This document shows positions 25,316-33,178 of a DNA stretch of 38,017 bases, piece after piece. This DNA comes from Novosphingobium sp. (GTDB lineage: Bacteria; Pseudomonadota; Alphaproteobacteria; Sphingomonadales; Sphingomonadaceae). The position numbers and the translations under genes were made by a program. Position 1 is the stretch's first letter. Each line of letters begins with the position of its first letter. Where the stretch lies: assembly GCF_024642085.1 (NCBI RefSeq), contig NZ_JAHEBV010000021.1, positions 1-38,017 on the forward strand. The letters run 5' to 3'. A model generated the notes under the pieces. The model saw only the letters and a list, made by a program, of their open reading frames with translations. It was not told the DNA's origin and searched no databases.

Positions 25316-25807
25316 ATGCCTCAAATCTCGCAGCTTGCCGCGACTTATGCCAGCCAGATCTTCTGGATGCTGGTCTTCTTCGGCTTCATCTTCTTTGTCA
25401 TTGGCCGGGGTATGGTGCCCAAGGTGATGGCAACTGTTGAAGCGCGCGACAAGCAGATCGCCGACGATCTGGCCGCAGCTGACGCGGCCCGAGCCGCTGC
25501 CGCTGCCGAGGAAGAGGCCTGGCGCCAGGCCGAAAACGCGCGTCGGGCAGAAGCCCAGGCGCTTATCGCCAAAGCCAAGGCTGACGCTGCGGCTGCCGGT
25601 GAAAAGCGGCTGGCCGCTGCCGGCAGTGTCGTCGATAGCCGTCTGGCCGAAGCCGATGCCCGCATCGCAGCCGCCCGCGCCAACGCGCTGGGCGAGATTG
25701 AAACCGTCGCCAGCGAAGCGGCCAGCGCGATCGTCGCCCGTGTTGCGGGACTTTCGATCGATGCCAAGGCCGCCGGTGCTGCCGTAAAGGAGGCGCTGCA
25801 TGGTTGA
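25316..25807 (+). CDS. atpF': ATP synthase F0 subunit b'
   Basis: Peripheral-stalk subunit of 163 residues. One N-terminal membrane helix, about 12-30 (SQIFWMLVFFGFIFFVIGRG), is followed by a long Ala/Glu/Arg-rich coiled coil. The KVMATVEARDKQIADDLAAA segment right after the membrane is typical of b'. Photosynthetic and alphaproteobacterial synthases use a b/b' heterodimer, and the second copy follows at once with an 8-bp overlap. This is the more divergent, first-placed member of the pair. Confidence 0.92.
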   Translation: MPQISQLAATYASQIFWMLVFFGFIFFVIGRGMVPKVMATVEARDKQIADDLAAADAARAAAAAEEEAWRQAENARRAEAQALIAKAKADAAAAGEKRLAAAGSVVDSRLAEADARIAAARANALGEIETVASEAASAIVARVAGLSIDAKAAGAAVKEALHG

Positions 25808-26333
25808 ACTCAACCTGCTGGCTGTTGCTGCCCAACATGGCGGTGAACATGAACTTGCCGCGCTTGGTCTGACCCCGGGCATGTGGGTAGCGCTTTCGAT
25901 GGCGGTCCTGATTGCCGTTATGGTGTGGAAGCGCGTACCTTCGCTGATCACTTCCGGCCTTGATGGTTCGATCGCGCAGATCCGCAAGCAGCTGGACGAA
26001 GCCAAGGCTCTGCGCGCCGAAGCCGAAGCGCTGCGCCAGGAATATGCCGACAAGATCGCCGGTGCCGAAAAGGACGCCGCGGCCATGCTTGACCATGCCC
26101 GCCACGAGGCCGATGCGATCATCGCCAAGGCTGAGGCGGATACGACGGCCCTGATCGGGCGCCGGGAAAAGATGGCGCAGAACAAGATCGCCGGTGCCGA
26201 GCGCGCCGCGGTTGATGAGCTGCGGGCCAAAGCGGCTTCTGCCGCCACAGCCGCCGCGCGCACGTTGATTGCCGAGCAGCACGGTGCCGTCGCTGACAAG
26301 GCCTTGGTCGATCAGGCGATCGCCGGCATCTGA
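25800..26333 (+). CDS. atpF: ATP synthase F0 subunit b
   Basis: Second stalk subunit, 177 residues. The membrane helix is at about 27-44 (GMWVALSMAVLIAVMVW), followed by KRVPSLITSGLDGSIAQIRKQLDEA, the standard b-subunit junction, and a long coiled coil ending in the delta-binding region (ALVDQAIAGI). The start overlaps b' by 8 bp, so equimolar translation is likely. It is the last gene of the F0 operon; a bulged terminator follows at 26362. Confidence 0.94.
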   Translation: MVELNLLAVAAQHGGEHELAALGLTPGMWVALSMAVLIAVMVWKRVPSLITSGLDGSIAQIRKQLDEAKALRAEAEALRQEYADKIAGAEKDAAAMLDHARHEADAIIAKAEADTTALIGRREKMAQNKIAGAERAAVDELRAKAASAATAAARTLIAEQHGAVADKALVDQAIAGI

Positions 26334-26361
26334 TTGCGGTGTTACGATCTTTGGAGAGGGG

Positions 26362-26395
26362 AAGGGGCGGCCGTAATGGTCGCCCTTCTTCGTTT
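26362..26395 (+). terminator. Terminator of the F0 operon
   Basis: AAGGGGCGGCC / GGTCGCCCTT pair with one bulged G and a GTAAT loop, followed by CTTCGTTT. It lies about 30 bp after atpF and directly abuts the convergent quinone oxidoreductase, for which it may also act in reverse. Confidence 0.6.
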
Positions 26396-27375
26396 CAGGC
26401 ACCCGGCTCCAGCACCACCTTGCCCACAATCTCGCGCCGCGCCATCGCTTCATAGGCTTCGCGCCAGCGTGACAGCGGCAGGGTGCGGTCGATGTGGGGG
26501 TGGAGTTTGCCCTCGGCGGCCAGCGTAAGCCAGGCGTCGCGAATGCGGGCGCCGCGATCCGGAAAGCGCCGGGCGTATTCGCCGGCGCGCACCCCGACGA
26601 CCGAGAAACCCTTGATCAGCGGGATGTTGGTAGAAACATCAGCAATCCGCCCCCCGGCAAAGCCGATCACCAGCAGCTTGCCGCCAAAGGCGGTGCAGCG
26701 GGTGCTTTCGTCAAACACGTCTCCGCCAACCGGATCATAGACCAGATCGCACAGCGCGCCGCCGGTGATCGCGGCCACTTCATCGCGAAAGCGGCCGCTG
26801 GCCAGGATCACCGCGTCGGGATTGCAGGCGGCTTTCAGCGCCGCGACCTTGCCCGGCGATCCGGTGCTGGCGATCACCCGCGCACCCATGGCCTTGGCCA
26901 GATCGCAGGCAGCCAGGCCGACCCCCCCGGTTGCGCCGTGAACCAGCACCCACTGGCCGGGCTGCACGCCGCCCAGTTCGACCAGGCCGGTATAAGCGGT
27001 GCTGTAGGCCGCGCCGAGCGAGGCAGCGGTACGAAAATCCATCCCTGGCGGGATCGCTTTCAATGCGCCGGCATCGACCACGGCAAAATCGGCGAAGGCG
27101 CCGGTCTTCTGCCCACCGAAAACCGCATCTCCGGGCGCAAAGGTGCAGCCCGTGTCGGCCTCGACCACCTCTCCGGCAAACTCCAGTCCTGCCACGAAGG
27201 GTAGATCAGGCTTGAGCTGGTATTCGCCCCGCGTCATCAGCAGGTCGGGAAAGTTGAGGGAGACTGCCCGCACTTTGACCCGCACCTGACCGGGGCTGCG
27301 AGCGGGCACGGCCACCTCTGCCAAGCGCAAGCCCGTCAGGTCAGGAGACAGGTTTTCAACCAGCAGGGCTTTCAT
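26395..27375 (-). CDS. NAD(P)H:quinone oxidoreductase, MDR superfamily
   Basis: Zinc-independent medium-chain dehydrogenase/reductase of 326 residues. The GroES-like N-terminal domain has SLNFPDLLMTRGEYQLKPDLPFVAGLEFAGEV, and the NADPH fold has VLVHGATGGVGLAACDLA (glycine loop 147-153). No catalytic or structural zinc cysteines are visible, consistent with the QOR/enoyl-reductase-like branch. The start at 27375 follows GGAAGTT; a longer reading has 32 unconserved residues overlapping gloB. It follows gloB by 32 bp, so the two may be a small detoxification operon. Confidence 0.88.
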   Translation of the reverse strand: MKALLVENLSPDLTGLRLAEVAVPARSPGQVRVKVRAVSLNFPDLLMTRGEYQLKPDLPFVAGLEFAGEVVEADTGCTFAPGDAVFGGQKTGAFADFAVVDAGALKAIPPGMDFRTAASLGAAYSTAYTGLVELGGVQPGQWVLVHGATGGVGLAACDLAKAMGARVIASTGSPGKVAALKAACNPDAVILASGRFRDEVAAITGGALCDLVYDPVGGDVFDESTRCTAFGGKLLVIGFAGGRIADVSTNIPLIKGFSVVGVRAGEYARRFPDRGARIRDAWLTLAAEGKLHPHIDRTLPLSRWREAYEAMARREIVGKVVLEPGA

Positions 27376-27407
27376 GCCAACTTCCGTTTCGGTTCTGCGA
27401 GAAGCTG

Positions 27408-28166
27408 TCAGAACGTATCCTTCGCAGCCCTTAGCGCAGCGAAAGTGGCTACCGCATCGCCGCCGCCCCACCGCGCTGCCAGTGCCGGATCATCAGCGCG
27501 CAAGAAGGGGTTCGTGGCAAGTTCGCGCGCCAAAGGCGTCGGCACTGTCGGGCGCCCCTGATCGCGCAGGCTGGTGATCTGCGCGGCATAGTCAGCCAGC
27601 GCAGCGTTGCCGGGATCAGCGTAAAGCGCAAAGCGGGCGTTGGAAGCGGTGTATTCGTGCGCGCAGTACAGCAGCGTGGCGGCGGGCAGTACCTTGATCC
27701 GGCTAAGGCTGGTCCAGAACTGGTCCGCCGTGCCTTCAAACATCCGCCCGCAGCCCAGCGCAAATATCGAATCGCCCACGAATGCCACTTCGGCATCGGG
27801 CACGTGATAGGCGATGTGGCCCAGCGTATGGCCGCCGACATCGATCACCGCGGCATCCCAATCACCCAGCATGACCACATCGCCGTGACCGATAACCCGG
27901 TCTGGCGCGGTGCCGAGCTTTTCGACCTCGGCCGGGCCAACCACAAGGCAGCCTGTCGCCGCCTTGATCACTGCATTGCCGCCGGCGTGATCAGGATGCC
28001 AGTGGGTGTTCCAGATCTGGGTTATGTGCCAGCCTTTTGCGGCCGCCTGACGCAGGTATTCGGCGCCATCGGGGGTGTCGATACACGCCGTCTCACCGCT
28101 CGCCGGATCGTGGATCAGGTAGCCGTAGTTATCGGACAGGCAAGGGAACTGGTGGATTTCGAGCAT
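27408..28166 (-). CDS. gloB: Hydroxyacylglutathione hydrolase (glyoxalase II)
   Basis: Hydrolyses S-D-lactoylglutathione to lactate and glutathione in methylglyoxal detoxification. The 252 residues contain the binuclear metal motif THWHPDHAGG (H55, H57, D59, H60), with H113 and H117 in GGHTLGHIAY, D132 in FVGDSIFALGCGR and H170 in YCAHEYT. The C-terminal domain ends in the typical FAALRAAKDTF. All seven metal ligands are present. Confidence 0.96.
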   Translation of the reverse strand: MLEIHQFPCLSDNYGYLIHDPASGETACIDTPDGAEYLRQAAAKGWHITQIWNTHWHPDHAGGNAVIKAATGCLVVGPAEVEKLGTAPDRVIGHGDVVMLGDWDAAVIDVGGHTLGHIAYHVPDAEVAFVGDSIFALGCGRMFEGTADQFWTSLSRIKVLPAATLLYCAHEYTASNARFALYADPGNAALADYAAQITSLRDQGRPTVPTPLARELATNPFLRADDPALAARWGGGDAVATFAALRAAKDTF

Positions 28167-28190
28167 GGCGCGGACTCTACGCCGGTTCGC

Positions 28191-28237
28191 AGAAAAGCAA
28201 AAGCCCGCCCGGATCGCTCCGGACGGGCCTTGCTTTT
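28191..28237 (-). terminator. Rho-independent terminator of rpsA
   Basis: On the minus strand an 11-bp stem with one mismatch, GCCCGTCCGGA / TCCGGGCGGGC around a GCGA tetraloop, is followed by TTTTGCTTTTCT. It is 20 bp after the rpsA stop. Flanking AAGC/GCTT runs extend the stem. Confidence 0.88.
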
Positions 28238-28256
28238 GCCTGAAGGCGGCGAAGGC

Positions 28257-29969
28257 TTACTGCTTGGCCTTCAGCGCAGCGCCGAGGATGTCGCCGAGCG
28301 AAGCGCCGGCATCGGACGAACCGTACTGCTCAACCGCTTCCTTCTCTTCGTGCATCTGGCGCGCCTTGACCGAGAAGTTGGGCTTCTTGGACCGGTCGAA
28401 ACCGGTGACCATGGCGTCCAGCTTCTGGCCGACCTGGAAGCGGTCGGGACGCTGTTCGTCGCGGTCGCGGCCAAGGTCGCTGCGCTTGATGAAGCCGGTG
28501 GCACCATCGTCGCCGGCCTGCACTTCCAGACCGCCATCGCGCACTTCGAGCACGGTGACCGTGACGACGTCGTTCTTCTTGAGGCCGCTTGATGCAGTGG
28601 CCGAAGTGCCGCCAGCCGCCGGAGCGCCCTTTTCAAGCTGCTTCATGCCCAGGCTGATGCGTTCCTTTTCGACATCGACGTCAAGAACGATGGCCGAAAC
28701 CTGCTCGCCCTTGCGGTGCAGGGCCAGCGCATCCTCGCCCGAGATGCCCCAGGCGATGTCCGACATGTGGACCATGCCGTCGACGTCGCCGTCGAGCCCG
28801 ATGAACAGGCCAAACTCGGTCGCATTCTTGACTTCGCCTTCGACGTTGGAGCCGACCGGGTGCTTTTCAGCGAAAGCTTCCCAGGGGTTTTGCTGGGCCT
28901 GCTTGAGACCAAGGCTGATGCGGCGCTTGTCGCTGTCCACTTCAAGAACCAGAACGTCGACTTCCTGCGACGTGCTGACGATCTTGCCAGGGTGGACGTT
29001 CTTCTTGGTCCAGGACATTTCTGACACGTGGACCAGGCCTTCGATGCCCGCTTCCAGTTCGACGAAAGCGCCGTATTCGGTGATGTTGGTGACAACGCCG
29101 TGCAGCTTTGCGCCAACCGGATACTTGGCGGCGACGCCTTCCCACGGATCGGATTCCAGCTGCTTCATGCCCAGGCTGATGCGCTGGGTATCCTGGTTGA
29201 TGCGGATGATCTGGACCTTGACGGTGTCACCGATGTTGATGACTTCGTTCGGGTGGTTGACCCGCTTGTAGCTCATGTCGGTGACATGCAGCAGGCCGTC
29301 GATTCCGCCCAGGTCAACGAAGGCACCATAATCGGTGATGTTCTTGACTACGCCATCGATGATCTGGCCTTCGGTCAGGTTGAGAATCAGGCCCGAACGC
29401 TGTTCAGCGCGGGTTTCTTCCAGCACGGCGCGGCGGCTGACCACGATGTTGCCGCGGCGGCGGTCCATCTTGAGGATCTGGAACGGCTGCGGAATATCCA
29501 TCAGCGGCTGCACATCGCGCACCGGGCGGATATCGACCTGACTGCCGGGAAGGAAGGCCACGGCGCCGTCTAGATCGACGGTGAAGCCGCCCTTGACGCG
29601 GCCAAAGATCACGCCGTCCACGCGCTTTCCTTCGCCAAACTCGCTTTCCAGTTTGTCCCAGGCGGCTTCGCGGCGGGCGCGGTCACGGCTGAGCATGGCT
29701 TCGCCATCGGCATTCTCGACGCGGTCGACGAAGACTTCGACTTCATCGCCAACGGAGAGGCCGTGAGGCTGCCCGGGCATTGCGAATTCCTTGAGCGCGA
29801 CGCGCCCTTCGCTTTTCAGGCCGACGTCGATGACAGCCTTGTCGTTTTCGATGGCGGTAATGGTGCCCTTGACGACGCGGCCTTCAAATCCGCCATCGGC
29901 GGCGCCGCCGAGTGATTCGTCGAGGAGAGCCGCGAACATGTCGCGGGTGGGGTTGGCAGAAGATGCCAT
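28257..29969 (-). CDS. rpsA: 30S ribosomal protein S1
   Basis: Large RNA-binding ribosomal protein of 570 residues with six consecutive S1 (OB-fold) repeats. Repeats 3-5 are most regular, each with the NITDYGAFVDL / NITEYGAFVEL / NATEFGLFIGL signature, then GLLHVTDMSYK, GLVHVSEMSWTK and GMVHMSDIAW. The start at 29969 (MASSANPTRDMFAALLDE) has GAGGAAA about 10 bases upstream; a 43-codon longer reading crosses the structured leader and is rejected. In most proteobacteria cmk lies directly upstream; here a GNAT gene, a PilZ-XRE gene and a PAS-GGDEF gene lie between. Confidence 0.96.
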   Translation of the reverse strand: MASSANPTRDMFAALLDESLGGAADGGFEGRVVKGTITAIENDKAVIDVGLKSEGRVALKEFAMPGQPHGLSVGDEVEVFVDRVENADGEAMLSRDRARREAAWDKLESEFGEGKRVDGVIFGRVKGGFTVDLDGAVAFLPGSQVDIRPVRDVQPLMDIPQPFQILKMDRRRGNIVVSRRAVLEETRAEQRSGLILNLTEGQIIDGVVKNITDYGAFVDLGGIDGLLHVTDMSYKRVNHPNEVINIGDTVKVQIIRINQDTQRISLGMKQLESDPWEGVAAKYPVGAKLHGVVTNITEYGAFVELEAGIEGLVHVSEMSWTKKNVHPGKIVSTSQEVDVLVLEVDSDKRRISLGLKQAQQNPWEAFAEKHPVGSNVEGEVKNATEFGLFIGLDGDVDGMVHMSDIAWGISGEDALALHRKGEQVSAIVLDVDVEKERISLGMKQLEKGAPAAGGTSATASSGLKKNDVVTVTVLEVRDGGLEVQAGDDGATGFIKRSDLGRDRDEQRPDRFQVGQKLDAMVTGFDRSKKPNFSVKARQMHEEKEAVEQYGSSDAGASLGDILGAALKAKQ

Positions 29970-30052
29970 AGGTTTGAGTTTCCTCAGGTACTGTGTTTCC
30001 GGCCAGGCGGTTGTTTCCGCCGGTCTTTCCTCCGCCGCCGGGACCATCCCGG
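29970..30052 (-). promoter_or_regulatory. Structured rpsA 5' leader with repeated GGAAA motifs
   Basis: On the minus strand the leader contains hairpin CCGGGATGGTCCCGG (30038-30052) and hairpin GGCGG-AAACAA-CCGCC (30006-30021). It also has four GGAAA motifs before the ATG, one at the edge of the second hairpin loop. S1 genes are commonly autoregulated through their leaders; whether this is such a site is an inference. No convincing promoter hexamers are seen. Confidence 0.4.
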
Positions 30053-30128
30053 TTGCGGGCCAAAAGGGCCGCTCTGCCATATGGGCCGGATGCCGCACAT
30101 GGCGCCCCGCGAACGGGACGCGCGGCCC

Positions 30129-31067
30129 CTAAGCGAACTCTGGCGGAATTGCAAGGATATTGCCGTGCCGCGCGCTGCGCGCAAAGGCACTGCCAGCCGC
30201 CTCACCGACGCCGATTTCCACGCGTGATCGGCCTTTGGCCTTGGCCATGAACAGCGCCAGTTCGGCCCGCTTGACCGTTTGATCGACCGATGTTGCAATC
30301 CGGGTGACGCCGCAGCTGGCCGTGATGGCAAAATCGATCGTGCCATGACCCAGCGCGGCCAGCGTCTCGATAACCGGCTCGCACGCCTCGCGCGCGCTCA
30401 GCGGATCAATTTGCGGCATGAGTACGGCAAAACGCTCGCCGCCGACCCGCGACAGGATGTCTTCGCTGCGGGTCAGATTGCCCAGCAGGTCGGCAAAGGC
30501 GCGCAGCAGGTCATCGCCCGCAGCGTGGCCGTAGTGCATGTTGAGCGTCATGAAATGATCGAGATCGAACAGCGCGATACAGCCTTCCGCACCGTTGCCG
30601 ATCAGGTAATCCAACATGGCAGTAAATGCGACACGGTTGGTCAGGCGGGTAAGCGGATCGGTTAGTTCAGCGCTGAACAGCCGGTCTTCCAGCGCCTTGC
30701 GCTCGGTCACGCTGCGCATCATCGACAGCACACCATAGGCGCGGCCGCGATCATCGCACAGCCGCCGCATCCGGATTTCGAACCAGCCGCCGTCAGCGCC
30801 GCGGTATTCGCGCCACTGACCGCTGCCGCGGCCATTGAACGTTGCGTGATGGTCAGCCTCGATCGCCGGTGCAAAGCGCGGCGTCACCAGATCACGCAGG
30901 TGCGGACCGATCAGCATGGCCGGCAGGTTGACGCCCAGCCCTGCGATCGCCGGTGATGCGGTAACAATGAAGCCCCGCCCATCGCTTTTGAAAATCACAT
31001 CGTCCGAATTGTCCGCAAGCATCCCGTAAAGCGCCGAGCGCTCATGCAGCGTGAACTCCACACCCAT
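30129..31067 (-). CDS. PAS-GGDEF protein with a degenerate GGERF signature
   Basis: Predicted cytoplasmic signalling protein of 312 residues without membrane segments. A PAS-like domain occupies about 12-118 (YGMLADNSDDVIFKSDGRGFIVTASPAI ... VLSMMRSVTERKALEDRL), and a GGDEF domain about 131-290. The domain keeps TDPLTRLTNR (136-145), FDLDHF with the metal Asp D168, N176, GHAAGDD, and the inhibitory I-site R200-x-x-D203 five residues before the signature. The signature itself is G209-G210-E-R-F: the third position is acidic but the fourth is Arg instead of Glu, and the usual ND is NM. It may be a weak cyclase or a c-di-GMP/GTP-binding receptor. Its neighbour is a PilZ-XRE gene in the same direction. 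Confidence 0.85.
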   Translation of the reverse strand: MGVEFTLHERSALYGMLADNSDDVIFKSDGRGFIVTASPAIAGLGVNLPAMLIGPHLRDLVTPRFAPAIEADHHATFNGRGSGQWREYRGADGGWFEIRMRRLCDDRGRAYGVLSMMRSVTERKALEDRLFSAELTDPLTRLTNRVAFTAMLDYLIGNGAEGCIALFDLDHFMTLNMHYGHAAGDDLLRAFADLLGNLTRSEDILSRVGGERFAVLMPQIDPLSAREACEPVIETLAALGHGTIDFAITASCGVTRIATSVDQTVKRAELALFMAKAKGRSRVEIGVGEAAGSAFARSARHGNILAIPPEFA

Positions 31068-31183
31068 TGTACTATTGCCCCCTGGAGCCGTCCTGCCTCC
31101 CGTGCGCCACCCCCTGTGCGGCGCAAGGAAAGCCCCCTGACGGCTTGTCTGTATGCCCTTCGTTCCCCGTCTTGCTTGTTAGG

Positions 31184-31199
31184 CATGTCAGCTAACATG
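31184..31199. promoter_or_regulatory. 16-bp near-palindrome, candidate operator
   Basis: CATGTCAGCTAACATG is palindromic at 14 of 16 positions and lies 117 bp before the PAS-GGDEF start, just downstream of the PilZ-XRE terminator. No owner regulator is known; the neighbouring PilZ-XRE protein is one candidate. Confidence 0.4.
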
Positions 31200-31202
31200 A
31201 CT

Positions 31203-31238
31203 AAAAAAACATCGTAGTTTCAATGTGTTAACTACGAT
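31203..31238 (-). terminator. AT-rich terminator of the PilZ-XRE gene
   Basis: On the minus strand ATCGTAGTT and AACTACGAT form a perfect 9-bp stem (31230-31238 with 31211-31219) around a 10-nt loop, followed by G and seven T. It lies about 44 bp after the gene. It separates PilZ-XRE from PAS-GGDEF, so the latter probably has its own promoter. Confidence 0.75.
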
Positions 31239-31281
31239 TCCCGATTCGGCAAAGGGTTTTGTGGCAGAGACGAACCGAGTG

Positions 31282-31947
31282 TCAGAGTTCGAGGAGGATT
31301 CGCACTTTGGTGATGTCGATTTGCATCACTTCGGCAATTTGCTGACGGGCCTGCGCCAACACGGCGCGCAGTTCGGCGCTACCGGTGCTGCCGGCCAGGT
31401 CGGCCTGGTCGAGCCCCAGGGTGGCGGCCAGCGCAGTCATGTGTCCGGCAGTGGGCTTGGCGCGGCCCTGTTCCCAGGCCCAGACCGTCGGCTTGCTGAC
31501 ACCGAGCTGGTCGGCGATGGCCGCCAGCGTCATGCCCTTGGACTTGCGCAGGCGGTGAAGGCGCGCTGCAAAGGTTTCCTCATCACCGGCTTCGCTGGGC
31601 ACGGACCCGGCGGGCATCGCCGGCGACAGGCTGCGCAATTCGATTGCGCTCAAGGCAGCAGCTGAAATGTCGGCGTCGAAGCGGCAGCCGTGGAACGCGC
31701 CGTCGCTCCACACCACGCGGGCTGCCTGCAATCCGGCTTCCGGCAGATCGACCTCGATCACTTCGTTGGGGCTCAGGGCAACAGCAGTTTCAAGCAGCAG
31801 GCCCGAAGCGGACACGTTGTGCACGGTAACGTCAGCCACGTCGCCGTCGGCCGTCTCGCCGGCCGTTTCCAGCATCAGGCGGCGGCGCGCCGGGCGCGCG
31901 GCGCCGGCCGGGGTGCGGGGTACTTCAAAATGGGCGGCAACAGCCAT
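31282..31947 (-). CDS. PilZ-XRE fusion: putative c-di-GMP-responsive DNA-binding protein
   Basis: Protein of 221 residues from the ATG at 31947, which has AAGGAG 10 bases upstream. The N-terminal half is PilZ-like: the RxxxR motif is R18-P-A-R-R22 and the N/DxSxxG motif is N44-V-S46-A-S-G49 (HNVSASGLLLET), which together bind c-di-GMP in known PilZ proteins. The C-terminal part (about 117-175) is an XRE/HTH_3 domain: LHRLRKSKGMTLAAIADQL, GVSKPTVWAWEQGRAKP, HMTALAATLGL. The tail is helical. PilZ proteins usually lack DNA-binding domains, so this pairing suggests direct transcription control by c-di-GMP; targets are unknown. An upstream in-frame start (32037) has no conserved residues. Confidence 0.85.
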   Translation of the reverse strand: MAVAAHFEVPRTPAGAARPARRRLMLETAGETADGDVADVTVHNVSASGLLLETAVALSPNEVIEVDLPEAGLQAARVVWSDGAFHGCRFDADISAAALSAIELRSLSPAMPAGSVPSEAGDEETFAARLHRLRKSKGMTLAAIADQLGVSKPTVWAWEQGRAKPTAGHMTALAATLGLDQADLAGSTGSAELRAVLAQARQQIAEVMQIDITKVRILLEL

Positions 31948-32055
31948 GGGGGCGGGGCTCCTTGGAAACCCGACCGCCGTCAACGCAGCGTGGTTAAGGT
32001 CTAGTTGAAGCCTGGCCCGCCTTGCGACGAACAGCACTTGCCGTTCGGCAGGCTG

Positions 32056-32544
32056 CTAACCGTGATACCGCATGGCGACATTGCACCGTTCATAGCGCGC
32101 GCCATAGGCCGCCATGATCTGAGCATCGTGCACGAATCCATGTTTTTCATAAAGGTGGATGGCCGCGGCGCAGATCTGGTTGGTGAGCAGGTAAAGCGGG
32201 TCAGCCCCCATCGCCTTGGCGCGTTTGATCACTGCGGCCAGCAGAAACTCTCCCGCTTTAAGCCCGCGCGCACGTTCAAGCACGCCCATCTTCGTCAGTT
32301 CGAAATGGCTTGGCCCGGTTTTCTGCAAGGCGCAGGCGCCAACCACGCCAAGTCCGTCCGCCTCGACCATCAGGATCGCTCCGCCCGGATCGATGATCCG
32401 TGCTTGCGGGTTTTCCAGCACGTCGCGGTCGGTCTGCTCCAGCACGAACATCGCCTCGATCCACTGCGCATTGATATCGTGAAAAGCGCGTGCCTGGCTA
32501 TCGTCGTACTCGATAATGCGAAGGGCTGGCACGGCAGTGGTCAT
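32056..32544 (-). CDS. GNAT-family N-acetyltransferase
   Basis: Protein of 162 residues with the GNAT fold: VVGACALQKTGPSHFELTKMGVLERARGLKAGEFLL contains the beta4 strand and the acetyl-CoA pyrophosphate loop (R-G-L-K-A-G). LYEKHGFVHD near the C-terminus is the usual motif B region. Substrate unknown. It follows cmk by 10 bp in the same direction, so it is probably the third gene of aroA-cmk-GNAT. The N-terminal INAQWIEAMFVLEQTDRDVLENP resembles acetyltransferases annotated near MarR regulators, but no regulator is adjacent. Confidence 0.87.
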   Translation of the reverse strand: MTTAVPALRIIEYDDSQARAFHDINAQWIEAMFVLEQTDRDVLENPQARIIDPGGAILMVEADGLGVVGACALQKTGPSHFELTKMGVLERARGLKAGEFLLAAVIKRAKAMGADPLYLLTNQICAAAIHLYEKHGFVHDAQIMAAYGARYERCNVAMRYHG

Positions 32545-32554
32545 CGCTGCGGGC

Positions 32555-33178
32555 CTAGCAGGGCCGTGCGGCTTCGGCCACTGCGATTGCCTGCGCGATG
32601 GCAGCGTCGCGGCCCAGGTTTGAGGTGTCTATCAGTACCGCGTCGGGCGCGGCGAGCAACGGAGCTTCGGCGCGGCTGCGGTCGCGCTGGTCGCGCAGGT
32701 CCAGATCGGCAGCGATTTCGGCCAGAGAGACAGAACGGCCCTGGTTCTGCATTTCCCTGAAGCGCCGCTCGGCCCGCGCTGGAACCGATGCGACAACAAA
32801 CAGTTTTACATCAGCCTCAGGCGCGATGACCGTGCCGATGTCGCGCCCGTCAAGCACACCGCCGCCCGGCTGCAATGCGAAGGCACGCTGGCGTTCATAC
32901 AGCGCACGGCGCACATCGGCGTGGACCGAAACCCGGCTGGCCAGACCGCCGCTCGCCTCGCTGCGCAATTCGGGATCTTCCAGCAGGCTATCGGGAAATG
33001 CGCAGGCCGCCAGCGCATCGTTCGGATTGTCGGCATCGCCGCCAGTCAGTGCACATTGCCGCCCGACAGCGCGGTACAGCATACCTGTATCAAGATGCGG
33101 CAGTCCGAAATGCGCCGCCAGCGCCTTGGCAATCGTGCCTTTGCCCGATGCGGTGGGTCCGTCGACCGCGATGATCAT
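32555..33178 (-). CDS. cmk: (d)CMP kinase
   Basis: Phosphorylates CMP and dCMP. The 207 residues start [20 protein letters not shown], with the P-loop GPTASGKGT at 7-15. [11 protein letters not shown] and [20 protein letters not shown] are the NMP-binding and family motifs, and RSxAPL-type [20 protein letters not shown] lies in the lid region. Length is normal. The ATG overlaps the aroA stop by 4 bp, so aroA and cmk are translationally coupled. rpsA, the usual downstream partner, is displaced by three genes. Confidence 0.96.
   Translation of the reverse strand: MIIAVDGPTASGKGTIAKALAAHFGLPHLDTGMLYRAVGRQCALTGGDADNPNDALAACAFPDSLLEDPELRSEASGGLASRVSVHADVRRALYERQRAFALQPGGGVLDGRDIGTVIAPEADVKLFVVASVPARAERRFREMQNQGRSVSLAEIAADLDLRDQRDRSRAEAPLLAAPDAVLIDTSNLGRDAAIAQAIAVAEAARPC

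Noticed and set aside
24968..26299. 443-codon minus strand Ser/Ala-rich frame under the atp genes
   Set aside because: Opposite strand of three certain F0 genes, low complexity, no ribosome site.
31184..31199. LuxR/TraR-type quorum-sensing box
   Set aside because: The palindrome is shorter than a tra box, lacks its conserved centre, and no luxI/luxR genes are in the window.
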